37,311 nucleotides of DNA from an uncultured Erysipelotrichaceae bacterium (GTDB taxonomy: Bacteria; Bacillota_I; Bacilli_A; RFN20; CAG-826): NCBI GenBank assembly GCA_902800355.1, contig CADCEE010000010.1:1-37311 (forward strand), written 5' to 3'. The notes under the pieces were generated by a model, which did no database searches, had not been told where the DNA came from, and saw only the letters and a list, made by a program, of their open reading frames with translations. Positions 24,664 through 35,164 of the stretch are shown one piece after another. Each line of letters starts with the position of its first letter. Position 1 is the first letter of the stretch. Position numbers and translations under genes: made by a program.

Positions 24664-25056
24664 TTACCAGACATAGGCGACGACTTCTCCGCCGATACCT
24701 AAGGTACGAGCTTTTGCATCAGTCATCACACCTTGGGAAGTAGAGATAATCGCAATACCTAAACCTTTTAAAACTCTTGGAAGTTTTCCACAGCCAACGT
24801 TCACACGTAAGCCTGGTTTAGAAATTTTCTTTAAGCCAGAGATGACTCTAGTGCCATCGCTAGCGTATTTTAAGGAAATTGATAATTCTTTCTTAGTGGA
24901 TCCTTTGACTTTATAGTCAACGATGAATCCTTCTTCTTTTAAGATCTTAGCGATTTCCACCTTCATCTTGCTAGAAGGCATTTTTACAGTTTCATATTTT
25001 AATGCATTTGCATTTCTAATGCGGGTAAGCATATCCGCAATTGGATCTGTCATCAT
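24664..25056 (-). CDS. rpsH: 30S ribosomal protein S8
   Basis: 130 aa. [14 protein letters not shown] at the N-terminus and [26 protein letters not shown] at the C-terminus are classical S8. It is a primary 16S binder and, in E. coli, the translational repressor of the spc operon; whether that applies here cannot be seen. Follows rpsN. Confidence 0.97.
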   Translation of the reverse strand: MMTDPIADMLTRIRNANALKYETVKMPSSKMKVEIAKILKEEGFIVDYKVKGSTKKELSISLKYASDGTRVISGLKKISKPGLRVNVGCGKLPRVLKGLGIAIISTSQGVMTDAKARTLGIGGEVVAYVW

Positions 25057-25076
25057 AATTAAACTTTACCTCCTTA

Positions 25077-25262
25077 TTACCAAGATGATTTCTTTAAGCC
25101 TGGGATTTCTCCCTTGTATGCGAGTTCACGGATACAAATACGGCATAAATGGAATTTTGAGTAGACAGAATGAGGACGTCCACAACGTTCACAACGTGTG
25201 TATTCTCTAACTTTGAATTTCTTTGGTCTCGCACAGCGGACTTTAGCACTTGTTTTCGCCAT
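25077..25262 (-). CDS. rpsN: 30S ribosomal protein S14, zinc-dependent type Z
   Basis: 61 aa, the short zinc form found in Gram-positives and many anaerobes. The zinc ligands are Cys24, Cys27, Cys40 and Cys43 (CERC...CRIC). Located between rplE and rpsH. No second, zinc-independent S14 is in the window. Confidence 0.97.
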   Translation of the reverse strand: MAKTSAKVRCARPKKFKVREYTRCERCGRPHSVYSKFHLCRICIRELAYKGEIPGLKKSSW

Positions 25263-25276
25263 TAGTTTCTATCCTC

Positions 25277-25975
25277 CTATCTTGAGAAAGGCATACCTAA
25301 TAATTCAAGTAAGGTATACGCTTCTTTATCAGTTTTAGCGGTAGTGACGACAACAACATCCATACCTCTAACTTTTGCGACTTTATCGTAGTCAATTTCT
25401 GGGAAAATTAATTGTTCTTTAACACCTAGTGTGTAGTTACCACGTCCATCGAAGGCGTTTTTAGATACACCACGGAAGTCACGAACTCTAGGGAGAGCGA
25501 TTGACACTAATTTATCAAAGAAGTCCCACATTCTTAATCCTCTTAAAGTGACTTTACAACCAATTGCTTGGCCTTCTCTTAATTTGAAGCTAGCGATGGA
25601 TTTTTTCGCTTTAGTAATGACTGGTTTTTGACCAGTGATTTGTGCGAGTTCTGCCACAGCTTCTTCTAAGCGTTTCGCATCTTGAGTGGCGTCACCAACA
25701 CCGATGTTGACAACGATCTTATTCAAGCCGGGAATTTCCATGACACTGGAGTATTTATATTGCTCCATAAGAGCTTTTTTCACTTCAGCTTCATATCTAG
25801 CTTGTAGTCTATTTACGACACTAGCTTTCTTATTTCCGGCTTTAGCCTTTGGGGCTTTAGGAGCAGCTTTTGGTGCTTCTACTTTTGCTTCTGCAGGTTT
25901 AGCGGCTTTTGGTGCTGCTGGTTTTTTAGCAGTACTGGCTGGCTTTTTGGCTGCAGGTTTTTTTGCTTCTGCCAT
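25277..25975 (-). CDS. rplE: 50S ribosomal protein L5 with a basic Ala/Lys/Pro-rich N-terminal tail
   Basis: 232 aa, about 50 longer than the usual 179. Residues 1-52 are an Ala/Lys/Pro-rich repeat-like tail. The L5 domain then starts at [20 protein letters not shown] and contains [15 protein letters not shown] and [21 protein letters not shown]5 binds 5S rRNA and contacts P-site tRNA. The tail resembles the one on L22, so the two probably arose by a shared lineage trend rather than a fusion. Confidence 0.96.
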   Translation of the reverse strand: MAEAKKPAAKKPASTAKKPAAPKAAKPAEAKVEAPKAAPKAPKAKAGNKKASVVNRLQARYEAEVKKALMEQYKYSSVMEIPGLNKIVVNIGVGDATQDAKRLEEAVAELAQITGQKPVITKAKKSIASFKLREGQAIGCKVTLRGLRMWDFFDKLVSIALPRVRDFRGVSKNAFDGRGNYTLGVKEQLIFPEIDYDKVAKVRGMDVVVVTTAKTDKEAYTLLELLGMPFSR

Positions 25976-25989
25976 CTTTAGCTACCTCC

Positions 25990-26295
25990 TTATAATTCAG
26001 TGCCGCTAGCTTTAGCGACTCTGACTTTCTTTCCTTTTACAACCTTATGACCAATTCTAGTTGGCTTTTTGGTTTTTGGATCAACAAGCATGACGTTAGA
26101 AGCATCGATTGGAGCATAGATCTCGACAATGCTTCCTTCTGGAGTTTGTTGATTTGGTTTTTTGTGTTTCTTACGGAGATTGACACCTTCGACAACAACA
26201 CGATTTGTTTTTGGATCAACCTTTTGAATTGTTCCAGTTTTGCCCTTGTCTTTGCCAGAGATGACAATGACTTTATCACCTTTTAATAATTTCAT
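25990..26295 (-). CDS. rplX: 50S ribosomal protein L24
   Basis: 101 aa. A KOW motif ([25 protein letters not shown]) and [16 protein letters not shown] identify it. It initiates 50S assembly at the 5' end of 23S rRNA. Canonical order rplN-rplX-rplE. Confidence 0.97.
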   Translation of the reverse strand: MKLLKGDKVIVISGKDKGKTGTIQKVDPKTNRVVVEGVNLRKKHKKPNQQTPEGSIVEIYAPIDASNVMLVDPKTKKPTRIGHKVVKGKKVRVAKASGTEL

Positions 26296-26308
26296 TGTTT
26301 ACTCCTCC

Positions 26309-26686
26309 TTATAACACTTCTGGAGCAAGGGAGAGAATTTTCATAAATCCTTCTACACCTTTCTCTCTTAACTCACGAGCCACAGGTCCGAAAACACGGG
26401 TTCCCACTGGGGCATTATCATCATTAATGATAACAACAGCGTTATCATCAAAGGCGATGGTGCTACCGTCAGCTCTAAGAGTTGGTTTTTTACATCTCAC
26501 GATGACGCATTTGACAATGTCACCTTTTTTCACTTTTCCATTAGGAATAGCTTCTTTAACAGAACATTGGATGATATCACCGATATAAGATGATTTTCTT
26601 TTACTTCCTCCGTAGAGGGTGAAAGCACGAACTTTACGAGCGCCACTATTATCAGCGACAACAAGGTTAGTTTCCTTCTGAATCAT
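26309..26686 (-). CDS. rplN: 50S ribosomal protein L14
   Basis: 125 aa. [39 protein letters not shown] and the C-terminal [27 protein letters not shown] are family signatures. It binds 23S rRNA at the subunit interface and the silencing factor RsfS. Canonical position after rpsQ. Confidence 0.97.
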   Translation of the reverse strand: MIQKETNLVVADNSGARKVRAFTLYGGSKRKSSYIGDIIQCSVKEAIPNGKVKKGDIVKCVIVRCKKPTLRADGSTIAFDDNAVVIINDDNAPVGTRVFGPVARELREKGVEGFMKILSLAPEVL

Positions 26687-26688
26687 AA

Positions 26689-27084
26689 TTATTCGGCCTC
26701 CTTTTCTTCTTTAGCTGGTTCTGCTTCTTCAACTTTCTCTGCTGCAGGTTTCTCTTCGACTTCTTCAGCAGGAATTTCACCAGTAAGAATTTCTTCTTTT
26801 AATTCTTTTTCTGCCTCTTTAACAGACATTTCGGCAGTCTTATCGATTGAGACTAATCTCCATCTTTTAGTCGCGGAGAGTTTTCTTGTTTCCATGATGG
26901 TTACAACATCTCCAACTTTAGCCTCATTCTTTTCATCGTGCGCGTAATACTTCTTTCTATATTTAACGCGCTTGCCATACTTAACGTGTTTTTTGTGAGT
27001 TTCAACAAGGACACCGATGGTCTTGTCGTTTTTATCACTAACAACTACGCCTTGAATGGAACGTCTTAAGTTTCTTTCTTCCAT
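26689..27084 (-). CDS. rpsQ: 30S ribosomal protein S17 with an acidic C-terminal tail
   Basis: 131 aa, about 45 longer than the usual 85. The S17 OB-fold is complete to about residue 82 ([22 protein letters not shown], and [23 protein letters not shown]). The remainder is a Glu/Ala/Lys-rich helix-like tail ending [20 protein letters not shown] and a few more acidic residues. Such an acidic tail on an rRNA-binding protein is unusual. Canonical position between rpmC and rplN. Confidence 0.96.
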   Translation of the reverse strand: MEERNLRRSIQGVVVSDKNDKTIGVLVETHKKHVKYGKRVKYRKKYYAHDEKNEAKVGDVVTIMETRKLSATKRWRLVSIDKTAEMSVKEAEKELKEEILTGEIPAEEVEEKPAAEKVEEAEPAKEEKEAE

Positions 27085-27098
27085 TGTTTACGATCTCC

Positions 27099-27299
27099 TT
27101 ATTTAGATTCACTTAATTCTCTTTCACGTAACACCATGTTAACGCGGGCGATATCTTTTCTCACGCCAATGACTTCTTCTCCTCTTTCAAGAGTTCCGAC
27201 GGCTTTTTTACGTCTTAACTCAAAGAGTTGTTCTTTTAATGAGTAGAGCTTTTCTTTAAGTTCACTCGTAGACATTTCACGGACTTCACTAATTTTCAT
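27099..27299 (-). CDS. rpmC: 50S ribosomal protein L29
   Basis: 66 aa, two-helix protein. KISEVREMSTSELKEKLYSLKEQLFELRR and KDIARVNMVLRERE are the family pattern. It is located at the exit tunnel rim. Starts 5 nt after rplP ends. Confidence 0.96.
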   Translation of the reverse strand: MKISEVREMSTSELKEKLYSLKEQLFELRRKKAVGTLERGEEVIGVRKDIARVNMVLRERELSESK

Positions 27300-27304
27300 T
27301 GCTA

Positions 27305-27715
27305 CTACTCTCCTTTTCCGACAACTTTACATTTGATTGGGAGTTTATAAGCAGAAAGTCTAAGAGCTTCTCTTGCGACTTCTGGATCAACACCACCAAT
27401 TTCAAACATTACTTGTCCTTGTTTAACAACTGCCACCCAGTCTTCTGGCGAACCTTTACCGGAACCCATACGAACTTCAGCAGGTTTTTTGGTTTTTGCT
27501 AAGTGAGGGAAAATTCTAATCCAAATTTGTCCTCCACGTTTTGTGTATCTAGCTAATACAATACGGGCAGCTTCGATTTGTCTTGTGGTAATCCAAGCAC
27601 CTTCAAGGGCTTGTAAACCAAATTCACCAAAGCTAATTTCTGTACCGCCTTTTGCGTGTCCTTCATATTTAATAATATGTGGACGGCGATATTTCACTCT
27701 GTTTGGTTGTAACAT
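27305..27715 (-). CDS. rplP: 50S ribosomal protein L16
   Basis: 136 aa. [30 protein letters not shown] at the start, RKIPTRITAARIV-type segment [16 protein letters not shown], and [27 protein letters not shown] are L16 signatures. It organises the A-site tRNA elbow. Begins 3 nt after rpsC. Confidence 0.97.
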   Translation of the reverse strand: MLQPNRVKYRRPHIIKYEGHAKGGTEISFGEFGLQALEGAWITTRQIEAARIVLARYTKRGGQIWIRIFPHLAKTKKPAEVRMGSGKGSPEDWVAVVKQGQVMFEIGGVDPEVAREALRLSAYKLPIKCKVVGKGE

Positions 27716-27718
27716 CTC

Positions 27719-28390
27719 TTACTCTCCCTTCTCGCTTTTCTTAAGTTCTGGGCGGATTTCTCCTCTACAGATCCAGACCTTAACACCTAAGCGACCATAT
27801 TGTGTAGCGGCTTCACTAACTGCGTAATCGATATCACTTCTAAGGGTGTGTAGAGGGATAACTCCTTCTTTATAGCCTTCGCTTCTAGCGATGTCAGCAC
27901 CACCAAGTCTACCAGAGACCATGGTTCTACATCCTTTCGCGCCAGCTTTTCTTACTCTTTGAATAGCTTTCTTTTGCACAGTTCTGAAACTTGCTCTTTC
28001 TTCTAATTGTTTTGCAATTGTTTGGGCAACGATTGTTGCATCTAAGTCAGGATTCTTTACTTCAACGACATCCACACGCACGCTCTTATTCTTAATAAGT
28101 TTAGCGAGGGCTTCTTTTAAAGCTAAGATGTTCTTGCCGTCTTGACCAATGACAATGCCTGGACGAGCGACAAAGACTTTAACCACAACATTTGTGCCTT
28201 TATCTGTTTTGGTTCTTTCAATTTCAACGTGAGATAATAACGCTTCTTTTAAAGCACCTTGGAGATATTTACGAATTTTAATGTCTTCGTTTAAGTAGAC
28301 AGGGTATTCTTTATCTTCGGCAAACCAACGAGAATTCCAATCCTTGTTGACACCGACACGCATACCTACTGGATTAACTTTTTGACCCAT
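27719..28390 (-). CDS. rpsC: 30S ribosomal protein S3
   Basis: 223 aa. MGQKVNPVGMRVGVNKDWNSRW opens the protein, the KH domain has ARPGIVIGQDGKNI, and the C-terminal domain has SGRLGGADIARSEGYKEGVIPLHTLRSDIDY. It lies at the mRNA entry tunnel. Located between rplV and rplP. Confidence 0.98.
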   Translation of the reverse strand: MGQKVNPVGMRVGVNKDWNSRWFAEDKEYPVYLNEDIKIRKYLQGALKEALLSHVEIERTKTDKGTNVVVKVFVARPGIVIGQDGKNILALKEALAKLIKNKSVRVDVVEVKNPDLDATIVAQTIAKQLEERASFRTVQKKAIQRVRKAGAKGCRTMVSGRLGGADIARSEGYKEGVIPLHTLRSDIDYAVSEAATQYGRLGVKVWICRGEIRPELKKSEKGE

Positions 28391-28402
28391 TTTGCTATCT
28401 CC

Positions 28403-28912
28403 TTATCTCATTTTGACTACCACATAAATGTGGCAGCATCTTTTCACTAAACCAGAAGCGGAACCTTTCGCTCTTGGTAAGTATCTTCTCATTTTTAAGC
28501 CATCAGTAGCATAGATTTCTTTGATATATAACTTATCTTCATCCATGCCGAAGTTATTGATGGCGTTAGCCGCAGCAGACTTAATTACTTTAGTAACTGG
28601 CTCACATGCTGCACGGTTGATATTTCTTAATAAACCTAAGGCAACTTTGACATCCTTGCCTCTTACTTGGTCGATGACTAAGCGAGCTTTTCTTGGAGTT
28701 AAGCGAACGTTCATTGAGGACGCTCTAGCTTCAGTTGGCATTGGCTTTTTAGGAGCTTCAACCTTCTTTTCTTCTTTTTTAGCCTTTTTGGCTTTTACTT
28801 CTTTAGGAGCTTCTTCTACTGGAGCAACTTCTTCTTTAACTTCTGCTTCTTTTTTAGGAGCGGCCTTTTTAGGGGCGGCTTTCTTAGCAGGGGCTTTCTT
28901 TGTTTCTGCCAT
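28403..28912 (-). CDS. rplV: 50S ribosomal protein L22 with a charged N-terminal tail
   Basis: 169 aa, about 57 longer than the usual 110. Residues 1-58 are Lys/Ala/Glu/Pro-rich (repeats of the APKKAAPKK type, then an acidic stretch). The L22 domain begins at ARASSMNVRLTPRKARLVIDQVRGK and ends in the family pattern RYLPRAKGSASGLVKRCCHIYVVV. L22's loop lines the exit tunnel. The tail is at the solvent side end of the protein. Confidence 0.96.
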   Translation of the reverse strand: MAETKKAPAKKAAPKKAAPKKEAEVKEEVAPVEEAPKEVKAKKAKKEEKKVEAPKKPMPTEARASSMNVRLTPRKARLVIDQVRGKDVKVALGLLRNINRAACEPVTKVIKSAAANAINNFGMDEDKLYIKEIYATDGLKMRRYLPRAKGSASGLVKRCCHIYVVVKMR

Positions 28913-28927
28913 TATATAAACCTCCTA

Positions 28928-29221
28928 TTATTTACCAGCCGCAGCTGCTTTATCTTCAGCAGTGTGGCCTGTATGACCGGTGTATTTTCTGGTTGGAGAG
29001 AATTCACCGAGTTTATGTCCTACCATATCATCTGTGACGTAAACGGAGATGTGTTCTTTTCCGTTATAGACCGCGAAGGTGTGTCCGACGAATGATGGGT
29101 AGATTGTAGAACGGCGGGACCATGTCTTAATGACTTCTTTTTTGCCAGCAGCATTTAAAGCTTCGACTTTTTTCATTAAGTGTTCATCACAGAATGCGCC
29201 TTTTTTCAAACTTCTTGCCAT
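28928..29221 (-). CDS. rpsS: 30S ribosomal protein S19
   Basis: 97 aa. [45 protein letters not shown] and [20 protein letters not shown] are S19 signatures. It pairs with S13 in the head of the 30S. Between rplB and rplV. Confidence 0.97.
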   Translation of the reverse strand: MARSLKKGAFCDEHLMKKVEALNAAGKKEVIKTWSRRSTIYPSFVGHTFAVYNGKEHISVYVTDDMVGHKLGEFSPTRKYTGHTGHTAEDKAAAAGK

Positions 29222-29234
29222 TTGCGTTTACCTC

Positions 29235-30068
29235 CTATTTCGCGTTACGTCTACGAATAATTAACTTAGTAGACTTTTTCTTGTTATTTCTGGTCTTAAC
29301 ACCCATTGCACGTTTACCCCAAGGAGTTCTTGGTGCGTCACGTCCAACTGGACATTTACCTTCACCACCACCATGTGGGTGGTCGTTAGGGTTCATAACG
29401 GAACCTCTAACTGTTGGTCTAGTACCGTACCATCTGGTTTTACCAGCTTTACCAAGATTGATTAAGTTCCAATCTTCGTTACCAACGGTACCAACTGTGG
29501 CTCTACAAGTTGCGAGAACTTTTCTCATTTCTCCACTTGCGAGTCTAAGCATGACATATTTGCCTTCGCTACCGAGGACTTGAGCAGCCGCTCCAGCAGC
29601 ACGACATAATTGTCCGCCTTTTCCTGGAACTAATTCGACGTTATGGACGAATGTACCTTCAGGAATGTTCTTTAACACTAAGGCGTTACCGGTTTTAATA
29701 TCAGCGGTTTCGCCAGATATGATTTTATCCCCGACTTTGAGATCTTTAGGTGCTAAGATGTATCTCTTTTCACCATCTAAGTAAGCGACTAAGCAGATGT
29801 TAGCGTTACGGTTTGGATCGTACTCAACAGTCTTTACAACAGCAGGGATATTGTCCTTATTACGTTTGAAGTCAATTAAACGATATTTACGTTTGTGACC
29901 TCCACCAATGTGACGGCAGGTAATAACGCCTTGGTTATTTCTTCCGCCAGATTTGGATAAGCTGACTAATAAACTTTTTTCAGGAGTGCTTGTTGTAATT
30001 TCTTCGAATGTCGAGTTTGTCATGTTTCGTCTACTTGCAGAAGTAGGCTTGTAAGTTCTAATTGACAT
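29235..30068 (-). CDS. rplB: 50S ribosomal protein L2
   Basis: 277 aa. [22 protein letters not shown] opens it; [12 protein letters not shown] and [24 protein letters not shown] contain the highly conserved loop near the peptidyl-transferase centre, including the catalytically important His in HPHGGG. Canonical position between rplW and rpsS. Confidence 0.98.
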   Translation of the reverse strand: MSIRTYKPTSASRRNMTNSTFEEITTSTPEKSLLVSLSKSGGRNNQGVITCRHIGGGHKRKYRLIDFKRNKDNIPAVVKTVEYDPNRNANICLVAYLDGEKRYILAPKDLKVGDKIISGETADIKTGNALVLKNIPEGTFVHNVELVPGKGGQLCRAAGAAAQVLGSEGKYVMLRLASGEMRKVLATCRATVGTVGNEDWNLINLGKAGKTRWYGTRPTVRGSVMNPNDHPHGGGEGKCPVGRDAPRTPWGKRAMGVKTRNNKKKSTKLIIRRRNAK

Positions 30069-30105
30069 TACTTTTTCCTCCTATAGTTTGAGAATATGAA
30101 CTTGA

Positions 30106-30447
30106 TTATTCTCTGAATAAGTCGATTGCTTCACCACTTGCGATAGTGACAATCGCTTTCTTATAGCCTTGGATGTATCCGTGATAACGGGTACCTCTTG
30201 TAGTGGCTTTGGCGTGGACGTTAACGATTCTGACATCAACAACTTTCACTTGGAAGATTCTTTCAAATGCAAGTTTGACTTCGGTCTTGTTAGCATCTTT
30301 TGCGACTTTAACAGTGACTTTGTTGCTGTTTTGCATACCTGCCATACTCTTTTCAGTGATGACTGGTTTTAAGATTACAGCGAAGTCTCTTTCTGTTGGT
30401 TTTTGGAAGCTACTTTTTGGAGCTTCAACTTTCTTCTTGGCTGCCAT
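30106..30447 (-). CDS. rplW: 50S ribosomal protein L23
   Basis: 113 aa, with about 20 extra Lys/Ala residues at the N-terminus before VILKPVITEKSM. The rest (NKVTVKVAKDANKTEVKLAFERIFQVKVVDVR) is standard L23, which docks SRP and trigger factor at the exit tunnel. Its ATG overlaps the rplD stop by one base (TAATG). Confidence 0.97.
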   Translation of the reverse strand: MAAKKKVEAPKSSFQKPTERDFAVILKPVITEKSMAGMQNSNKVTVKVAKDANKTEVKLAFERIFQVKVVDVRIVNVHAKATTRGTRYHGYIQGYKKAIVTIASGEAIDLFRE

Positions 30448-31085
30448 TATTTAAGTGCCTCCTCAACTTCTTTAACTGCGGCTTCACTCATAACTAATTT
30501 CTCAGCATTTAATAAATCAAATACAGAGACGTTATCAGTGGTAACCACTTTGGCGTAGCTTACGTTACGCACGCTGGCGAATAAATTCTCATCAATTTCG
30601 CTCACAACCACGAGAGTCTTAACTTCGGATTTAAGAGCAGCAAGCATCTTGACGAATTCTTTAGTCTTTTTACCTTCGAATTTGATTTCGTTAACAACAA
30701 CGAGATCTTTTGGGGTCTTAAGAGATAAAGCACTTCTTAAGGCTAATTGATGTTCTTTCTTGTTTTGGGATAAGGTGAAGTTTTGGTTACCAACTGGTCC
30801 AAAGACTGTTCCACCACCAACCCAGACTGGGGATCTAGAGCTACCAGCACGGGCTCTACCTGTACCCTTTTGTCTCCATGGTTTCTTACCACCACCAGAG
30901 ACTTCGTGTCTAACTTTGGTCTTAGCAGTTGCTTGACGGGAGTTAGCTTGCTCGACTTGGACGGCGTTGAACATTGCTTGTTTGTGTGGTTCGACAGCGA
31001 ACACAGCACCACTTAAGCTTAATTTGCCAACTTCTTCGCCGGCCATGTTAAGAACTTTAACACTGACGGTTTTCTTTTCTGACAT
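30447..31085 (-). CDS. rplD: 50S ribosomal protein L4
   Basis: 212 aa. The extended loop SRQATAKTKVRHEVSGGGKKPWRQKGTGRARAGSSRSPVWVGGG reaches into the exit tunnel. L4 is the autogenous regulator of the S10 operon in gammaproteobacteria, which is of interest because the leader here is structured, but no such role is shown for this lineage. Located after rplC. Confidence 0.97.
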   Translation of the reverse strand: MSEKKTVSVKVLNMAGEEVGKLSLSGAVFAVEPHKQAMFNAVQVEQANSRQATAKTKVRHEVSGGGKKPWRQKGTGRARAGSSRSPVWVGGGTVFGPVGNQNFTLSQNKKEHQLALRSALSLKTPKDLVVVNEIKFEGKKTKEFVKMLAALKSEVKTLVVVSEIDENLFASVRNVSYAKVVTTDNVSVFDLLNAEKLVMSEAAVKEVEEALK

Positions 31086-31102
31086 AATGTTCTCCTTTCG
31101 TC

Positions 31103-31846
31103 CTATTCAGCTTTTGCTTCTTCGGCAGCAGGAGCTTCAACAGGAGCTTCTTCAACTTTAGGAGCTTCAACCTTTTTAACTCTTTGAATTAAAGGTTTAA
31201 CACTTTCTTTGTTTTTGACTGTCTTAATTGCAGAACGGATTGTAACAATACTCTTTTTAGAGCCTGGTAAACCGCCTTTAACTAAGATGTAGCCTTTTTC
31301 GGCATCAACCTTGACCACTAATAAGTTTAATAAAGTGGCAGATTTGTTACCGTGATGTCCAGACATGTGTTTGCCTGGCATAACACCGTGGTTATAACGA
31401 CCATTGTTTGCGAAGGAACCTTGTCCTCTGTGATAGCCTGAACCATGTCCTTTAGGACCAATGTGCATGTGCCATCTTTTAATAGTTCCGGTATAACCAT
31501 GTCCTTTACTAGTTCCGATAACATCAACAATGTCACCAGCTTGGAATAAATCAGCTTTGATGAGATCGCCTAATTGGTAAGAACCCATTTCATCGCCTCT
31601 TAATTCCGCAGACACGTAATGTGGAACGGTATTGGCTTTCTTTGCAATGCCTTTTTCTGCTTTGTTAGCACGAGATTCTTTCTTTTCTTCGTAACCAACT
31701 TGGACAGCGACATAGCCATCTTTCTCTAAGGTTTTAACTTGTGTAACAACGTTTGGTAAGACTTCAACGACTGTCACTGGGTATAAGGTACCATCTTCAG
31801 CGAAGACAGATGTCATGCCCATTTTACGACCTAAAATTGCTTTCAT
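31103..31846 (-). CDS. rplC: 50S ribosomal protein L3 with an acidic C-terminal tail
   Basis: 247 aa, about 35 longer than usual. MKAILGRKMGMTSVFAEDGTL and GTSKGHGYTGTIKRWHMHIGPKGHGSGYHRGQGS are L3 signatures. The tail after about residue 215 is Glu/Ala/Pro/Val-rich (VEAPKVEEAPVEAPAAEEAK). L3 starts 50S assembly at the 3' end of 23S rRNA. Located 14 nt after rpsJ. Confidence 0.97.
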   Translation of the reverse strand: MKAILGRKMGMTSVFAEDGTLYPVTVVEVLPNVVTQVKTLEKDGYVAVQVGYEEKKESRANKAEKGIAKKANTVPHYVSAELRGDEMGSYQLGDLIKADLFQAGDIVDVIGTSKGHGYTGTIKRWHMHIGPKGHGSGYHRGQGSFANNGRYNHGVMPGKHMSGHHGNKSATLLNLLVVKVDAEKGYILVKGGLPGSKKSIVTIRSAIKTVKNKESVKPLIQRVKKVEAPKVEEAPVEAPAAEEAKAE

Positions 31847-31860
31847 TTCGCCTTACCTCC

Positions 31861-32172
31861 TTAAAGTTTAATTTCGATATCTACTCCTGAAGGTAAGTCT
31901 AAGTTCTTGAGAGCTTCAAGAGTTTCCTTCTTAGGATTTGTAATATCGATAATTCTTTTGTGTGTTCTGATTTCGAATTGTTCACGAGAATCTTTGTACT
32001 TGTGAACCGCTCTTAAAATGGTAAACACTTGTTTTTCCGTTGGTAGTGGGATAGGGCCAACAACGGACGCCCCAGAGTTCTTCGCTACTTGAACGATTCT
32101 CTCAGCTGATAAATCAAGGTTAACGTGATCATAAGCTTTGAGACGAACTCTAATCTTAGTAGTTTTTGCCAT
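31861..32172 (-). CDS. rpsJ: 30S ribosomal protein S10
   Basis: 103 aa from the ATG at 32172, the family length. [22 protein letters not shown] and [31 protein letters not shown] are S10 signatures. The frame stays open upstream for 37 codons, but SD AGGAGG lies 6 nt before this ATG and the extension has no S10 similarity, so the extension is leader RNA. It is the first gene of the ribosomal operon and, in NusE form, also part of antitermination complexes. Confidence 0.98.
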   Translation of the reverse strand: MAKTTKIRVRLKAYDHVNLDLSAERIVQVAKNSGASVVGPIPLPTEKQVFTILRAVHKYKDSREQFEIRTHKRIIDITNPKKETLEALKNLDLPSGVDIEIKL

Positions 32173-32300
32173 GAAATTTCCTCCTATATCACTTTCAGGC
32201 TTTGACCTCACTCTCTCAGTACGAATTCCCAGATACACCTTCATGACAACGCCTGTGGGTGTGTCCGCAACCTCGCACGTCAACGCGAGCAGTCAACGTT
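32173..32300 (-). ncRNA. GC-rich structured 5' leader of the S10 operon (candidate regulatory RNA)
   Basis: The leader of about 125 nt is clearly richer in G+C than the flanking intergenic DNA. Two hairpins are visible: CTCGC/GCGAG (32272-32276 with 32285-32289) and ACACC/GGTGT (32235-32239 with 32258-32262). CAGGC near 32188 could also pair with GCCTG near 32251. No terminator-like T-run follows. Such leaders often carry ribosomal-protein-binding sites; which protein would bind is unknown. Confidence 0.4.
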
Positions 32301-32303
32301 CAA

Positions 32304-32333
32304 ATACTACTCTTATGCGTATACATGTGTCAA
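32304..32333 (-). promoter_or_regulatory. Proximal promoter (P1) of the S10 operon
   Basis: Minus sense: perfect -35 TTGACA (32328-32333), 18-nt spacer, -10 TAGTAT (32304-32309), start expected near 32297, with AT-rich DNA upstream that could act as an UP element. Confidence 0.65.
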
Positions 32334-32380
32334 TAATTAAAATAAAAAATATTTATAAGAAAATTCGACCTGCGAAAAAA

Positions 32381-32409
32381 ATTACAAAAAAACACCATAA
32401 TTTTGTCAA
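32381..32409 (-). promoter_or_regulatory. Distal promoter (P2) of the S10 operon
   Basis: Minus sense: perfect -35 TTGACA (32404-32409), 17-nt spacer, -10 TGTAAT (32381-32386). The spacer contains the T-run of a weak hairpin (AAACAC/GTGTTT, large loop) that may partly end transcription from queH, so terminator and promoter overlap. Confidence 0.5.
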
Positions 32410-32451
32410 TCACAGTGTTTAAGACGCCATTTTTTTTGATTTTTAGGCCTA

Positions 32452-33087
32452 TTACTTTTGGTTTAATTTCTTCTGATAAGCTTCATAAGAGTATTTACAG
32501 CCACAATATTCCTGAAAATACATCTCATGTTCTTTGATTATAATTAGAGATTTTTCATATCCATCATTCTTTTTAAAATCAGCATATAACCACTTAACTG
32601 TAGGATATTCTTTTTGTAACTTTTCACCTATTTTATTGATATCTTGAGCATTTTTATACCTAGAAATAGTCATCACAGTACCAAAATAGTCAAAATGATG
32701 TTTACTAGCATACTCAAACCCCTCTTTTAGGCGTTTATTAAAGCAAATTCGACAGCGTTCATGACCTTCCTTATCATCCTTGCGAGGTTCTAGATCTAAA
32801 TTATAGGTATCATTATCGTACTTAGTCTCAATCACCTTGATATTTGCCCCTATTTCAGATAAGTATGTCTTAAGTTCATCAAGCCTACGATCATGCTCTT
32901 GCTTAGGGTAGATGTTAGAGTTGTTATATAAGATAGTTATATCAAAATAATCCTTTAATAATTCATAAGGAATCGTAAAGCATGGACCACAACAAGCATG
33001 TAATAAAAGAGTAGCCTTTTTACCGGAATTTTTAATGTTTTCCACTTCAATTTGGAACTTTTTTTGATAGTTTACTCTATTTTCCAT
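32452..33087 (-). CDS. queH: Epoxyqueuosine reductase QueH
   Basis: 211 aa from the ATG at 33087. The family pattern is clear: LLHACCGPCFTIPYELLKDYF with the paired Cys, NIYPKQEHDRRLDELKTYL, EGHERCRICFNKRL, FGTVMTISRYKNAQDIN and the closing EYCGCKYSYEA. QueH is the non-cobalamin enzyme that makes queuosine from epoxyqueuosine in tRNA, using a [4Fe-4S] cluster and a second metal. An upstream extension to 33156 has no family similarity. The start overlaps the queA stop by 11 nt and lacks its own SD, so it is probably coupled. Confidence 0.9.
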   Translation of the reverse strand: MENRVNYQKKFQIEVENIKNSGKKATLLLHACCGPCFTIPYELLKDYFDITILYNNSNIYPKQEHDRRLDELKTYLSEIGANIKVIETKYDNDTYNLDLEPRKDDKEGHERCRICFNKRLKEGFEYASKHHFDYFGTVMTISRYKNAQDINKIGEKLQKEYPTVKWLYADFKKNDGYEKSLIIIKEHEMYFQEYCGCKYSYEAYQKKLNQK

Positions 33088-34107
33088 AAATAAACATTGA
33101 ATCGCCAAAAGAGAAAAATCTGTATTTAGAATCAACAGCGTGCTTATAAACTTCAAGAGTATATTCTCTTCCTAAAAAAGCAGAGACAAGCATAATCAAC
33201 GTTGATTTTGGAAGATGAAAATTAGTGATAATACAATCAACCGCCTTAAACTCATAACCAGGTTTAATAAAGATATTTGTTTCTTTCTTAATTGGAGTAA
33301 ATTTGCCAAATTCTTGCATGTTAGCTTCAAGAGTTCTAACTGAAGTTGTCCCAATTGCGATAATTCTTCTTTTTTCTTCTTTTGCTTTGTTTAAAATGGC
33401 GCAAGCTTCCTCAGAAATCTCATAAAGTTCGCTATGCATAACGTGATTATCGGTATCTTCGACTTTTACAGGTCTAAAAGTACCTAATCCAATATGTAGT
33501 GTAATGTCAACTATCGTAATACCATTAGATTTTATCTTTTCAAATAAATCTTCTGTAAAATGAAACCCTGCTGTTGGAGCTGCTGCACTACCTTCAAATT
33601 TCGCATAAACAGTTTGATATCTATCATTAGTGCATAATTGTTGCTTAATATATGGAGGTAATGGCATTTTGCCAAGAGAGTCTAATACCTCAAGAAATAT
33701 ACCTTTATAATAGAACTTAACATGGCGTAATCCTTCTTCTTTTTCTGCAACCACTTCACCTACGAGTTTTCCTTCGCCAAAGTCAATTTTTGCGCCAATT
33801 CTTAAAGATTTTGCAGGTTTTGTTAGACATTCCCACACTTCATCCTCAATTTGTTTAAGTAAAAGGACTTCACAGTGCGCACCGGTAAGTTGCTTAATTC
33901 CTATGAGTCTAGCAGGGATTACTTTTGTGTTATTTCTAACTAAAACATCACCAGGTCTAAGATAATCCAAAATATCATAGAAGTGTCTATCCTCATATGT
34001 GTGATTATCCTTATTAATTGCTAATAGCCTAGAATGATCTCTTTTCTCACTTGGCTTTTGCGCAATAAGTTCTTCAGGCAAATAAAAATCAAATAAATTG
34101 ATATCCA

Positions 34108-34108
<1 letters not shown>
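33077..34108 (-). CDS. queA: S-adenosylmethionine:tRNA ribosyltransferase-isomerase QueA
   Basis: 343 aa, full length. FYLPEELIAQKPSEKRDHSRLL, GAHCEVLLLK, GSAAAPTAGFHFTEDL, HIGLGTFRPVKVED, IGTTSVRTLE and NFHLPKSTLIMLVSAF are QueA signatures. It builds epoxyqueuosine on preQ1-modified tRNA. SD AGAGGA lies in the end of the tgt remnant, and its ATG overlaps the tgt stop (TAATG). The gene looks intact although tgt upstream is broken. Confidence 0.95.

Positions 34109-35164
<1,056 letters not shown>

Noticed and set aside
32173-32283. N-terminal extension of S10 by 37 codons
   Set aside because: S10 is about 102 aa in bacteria and the SD sits directly before the ATG at 32172.
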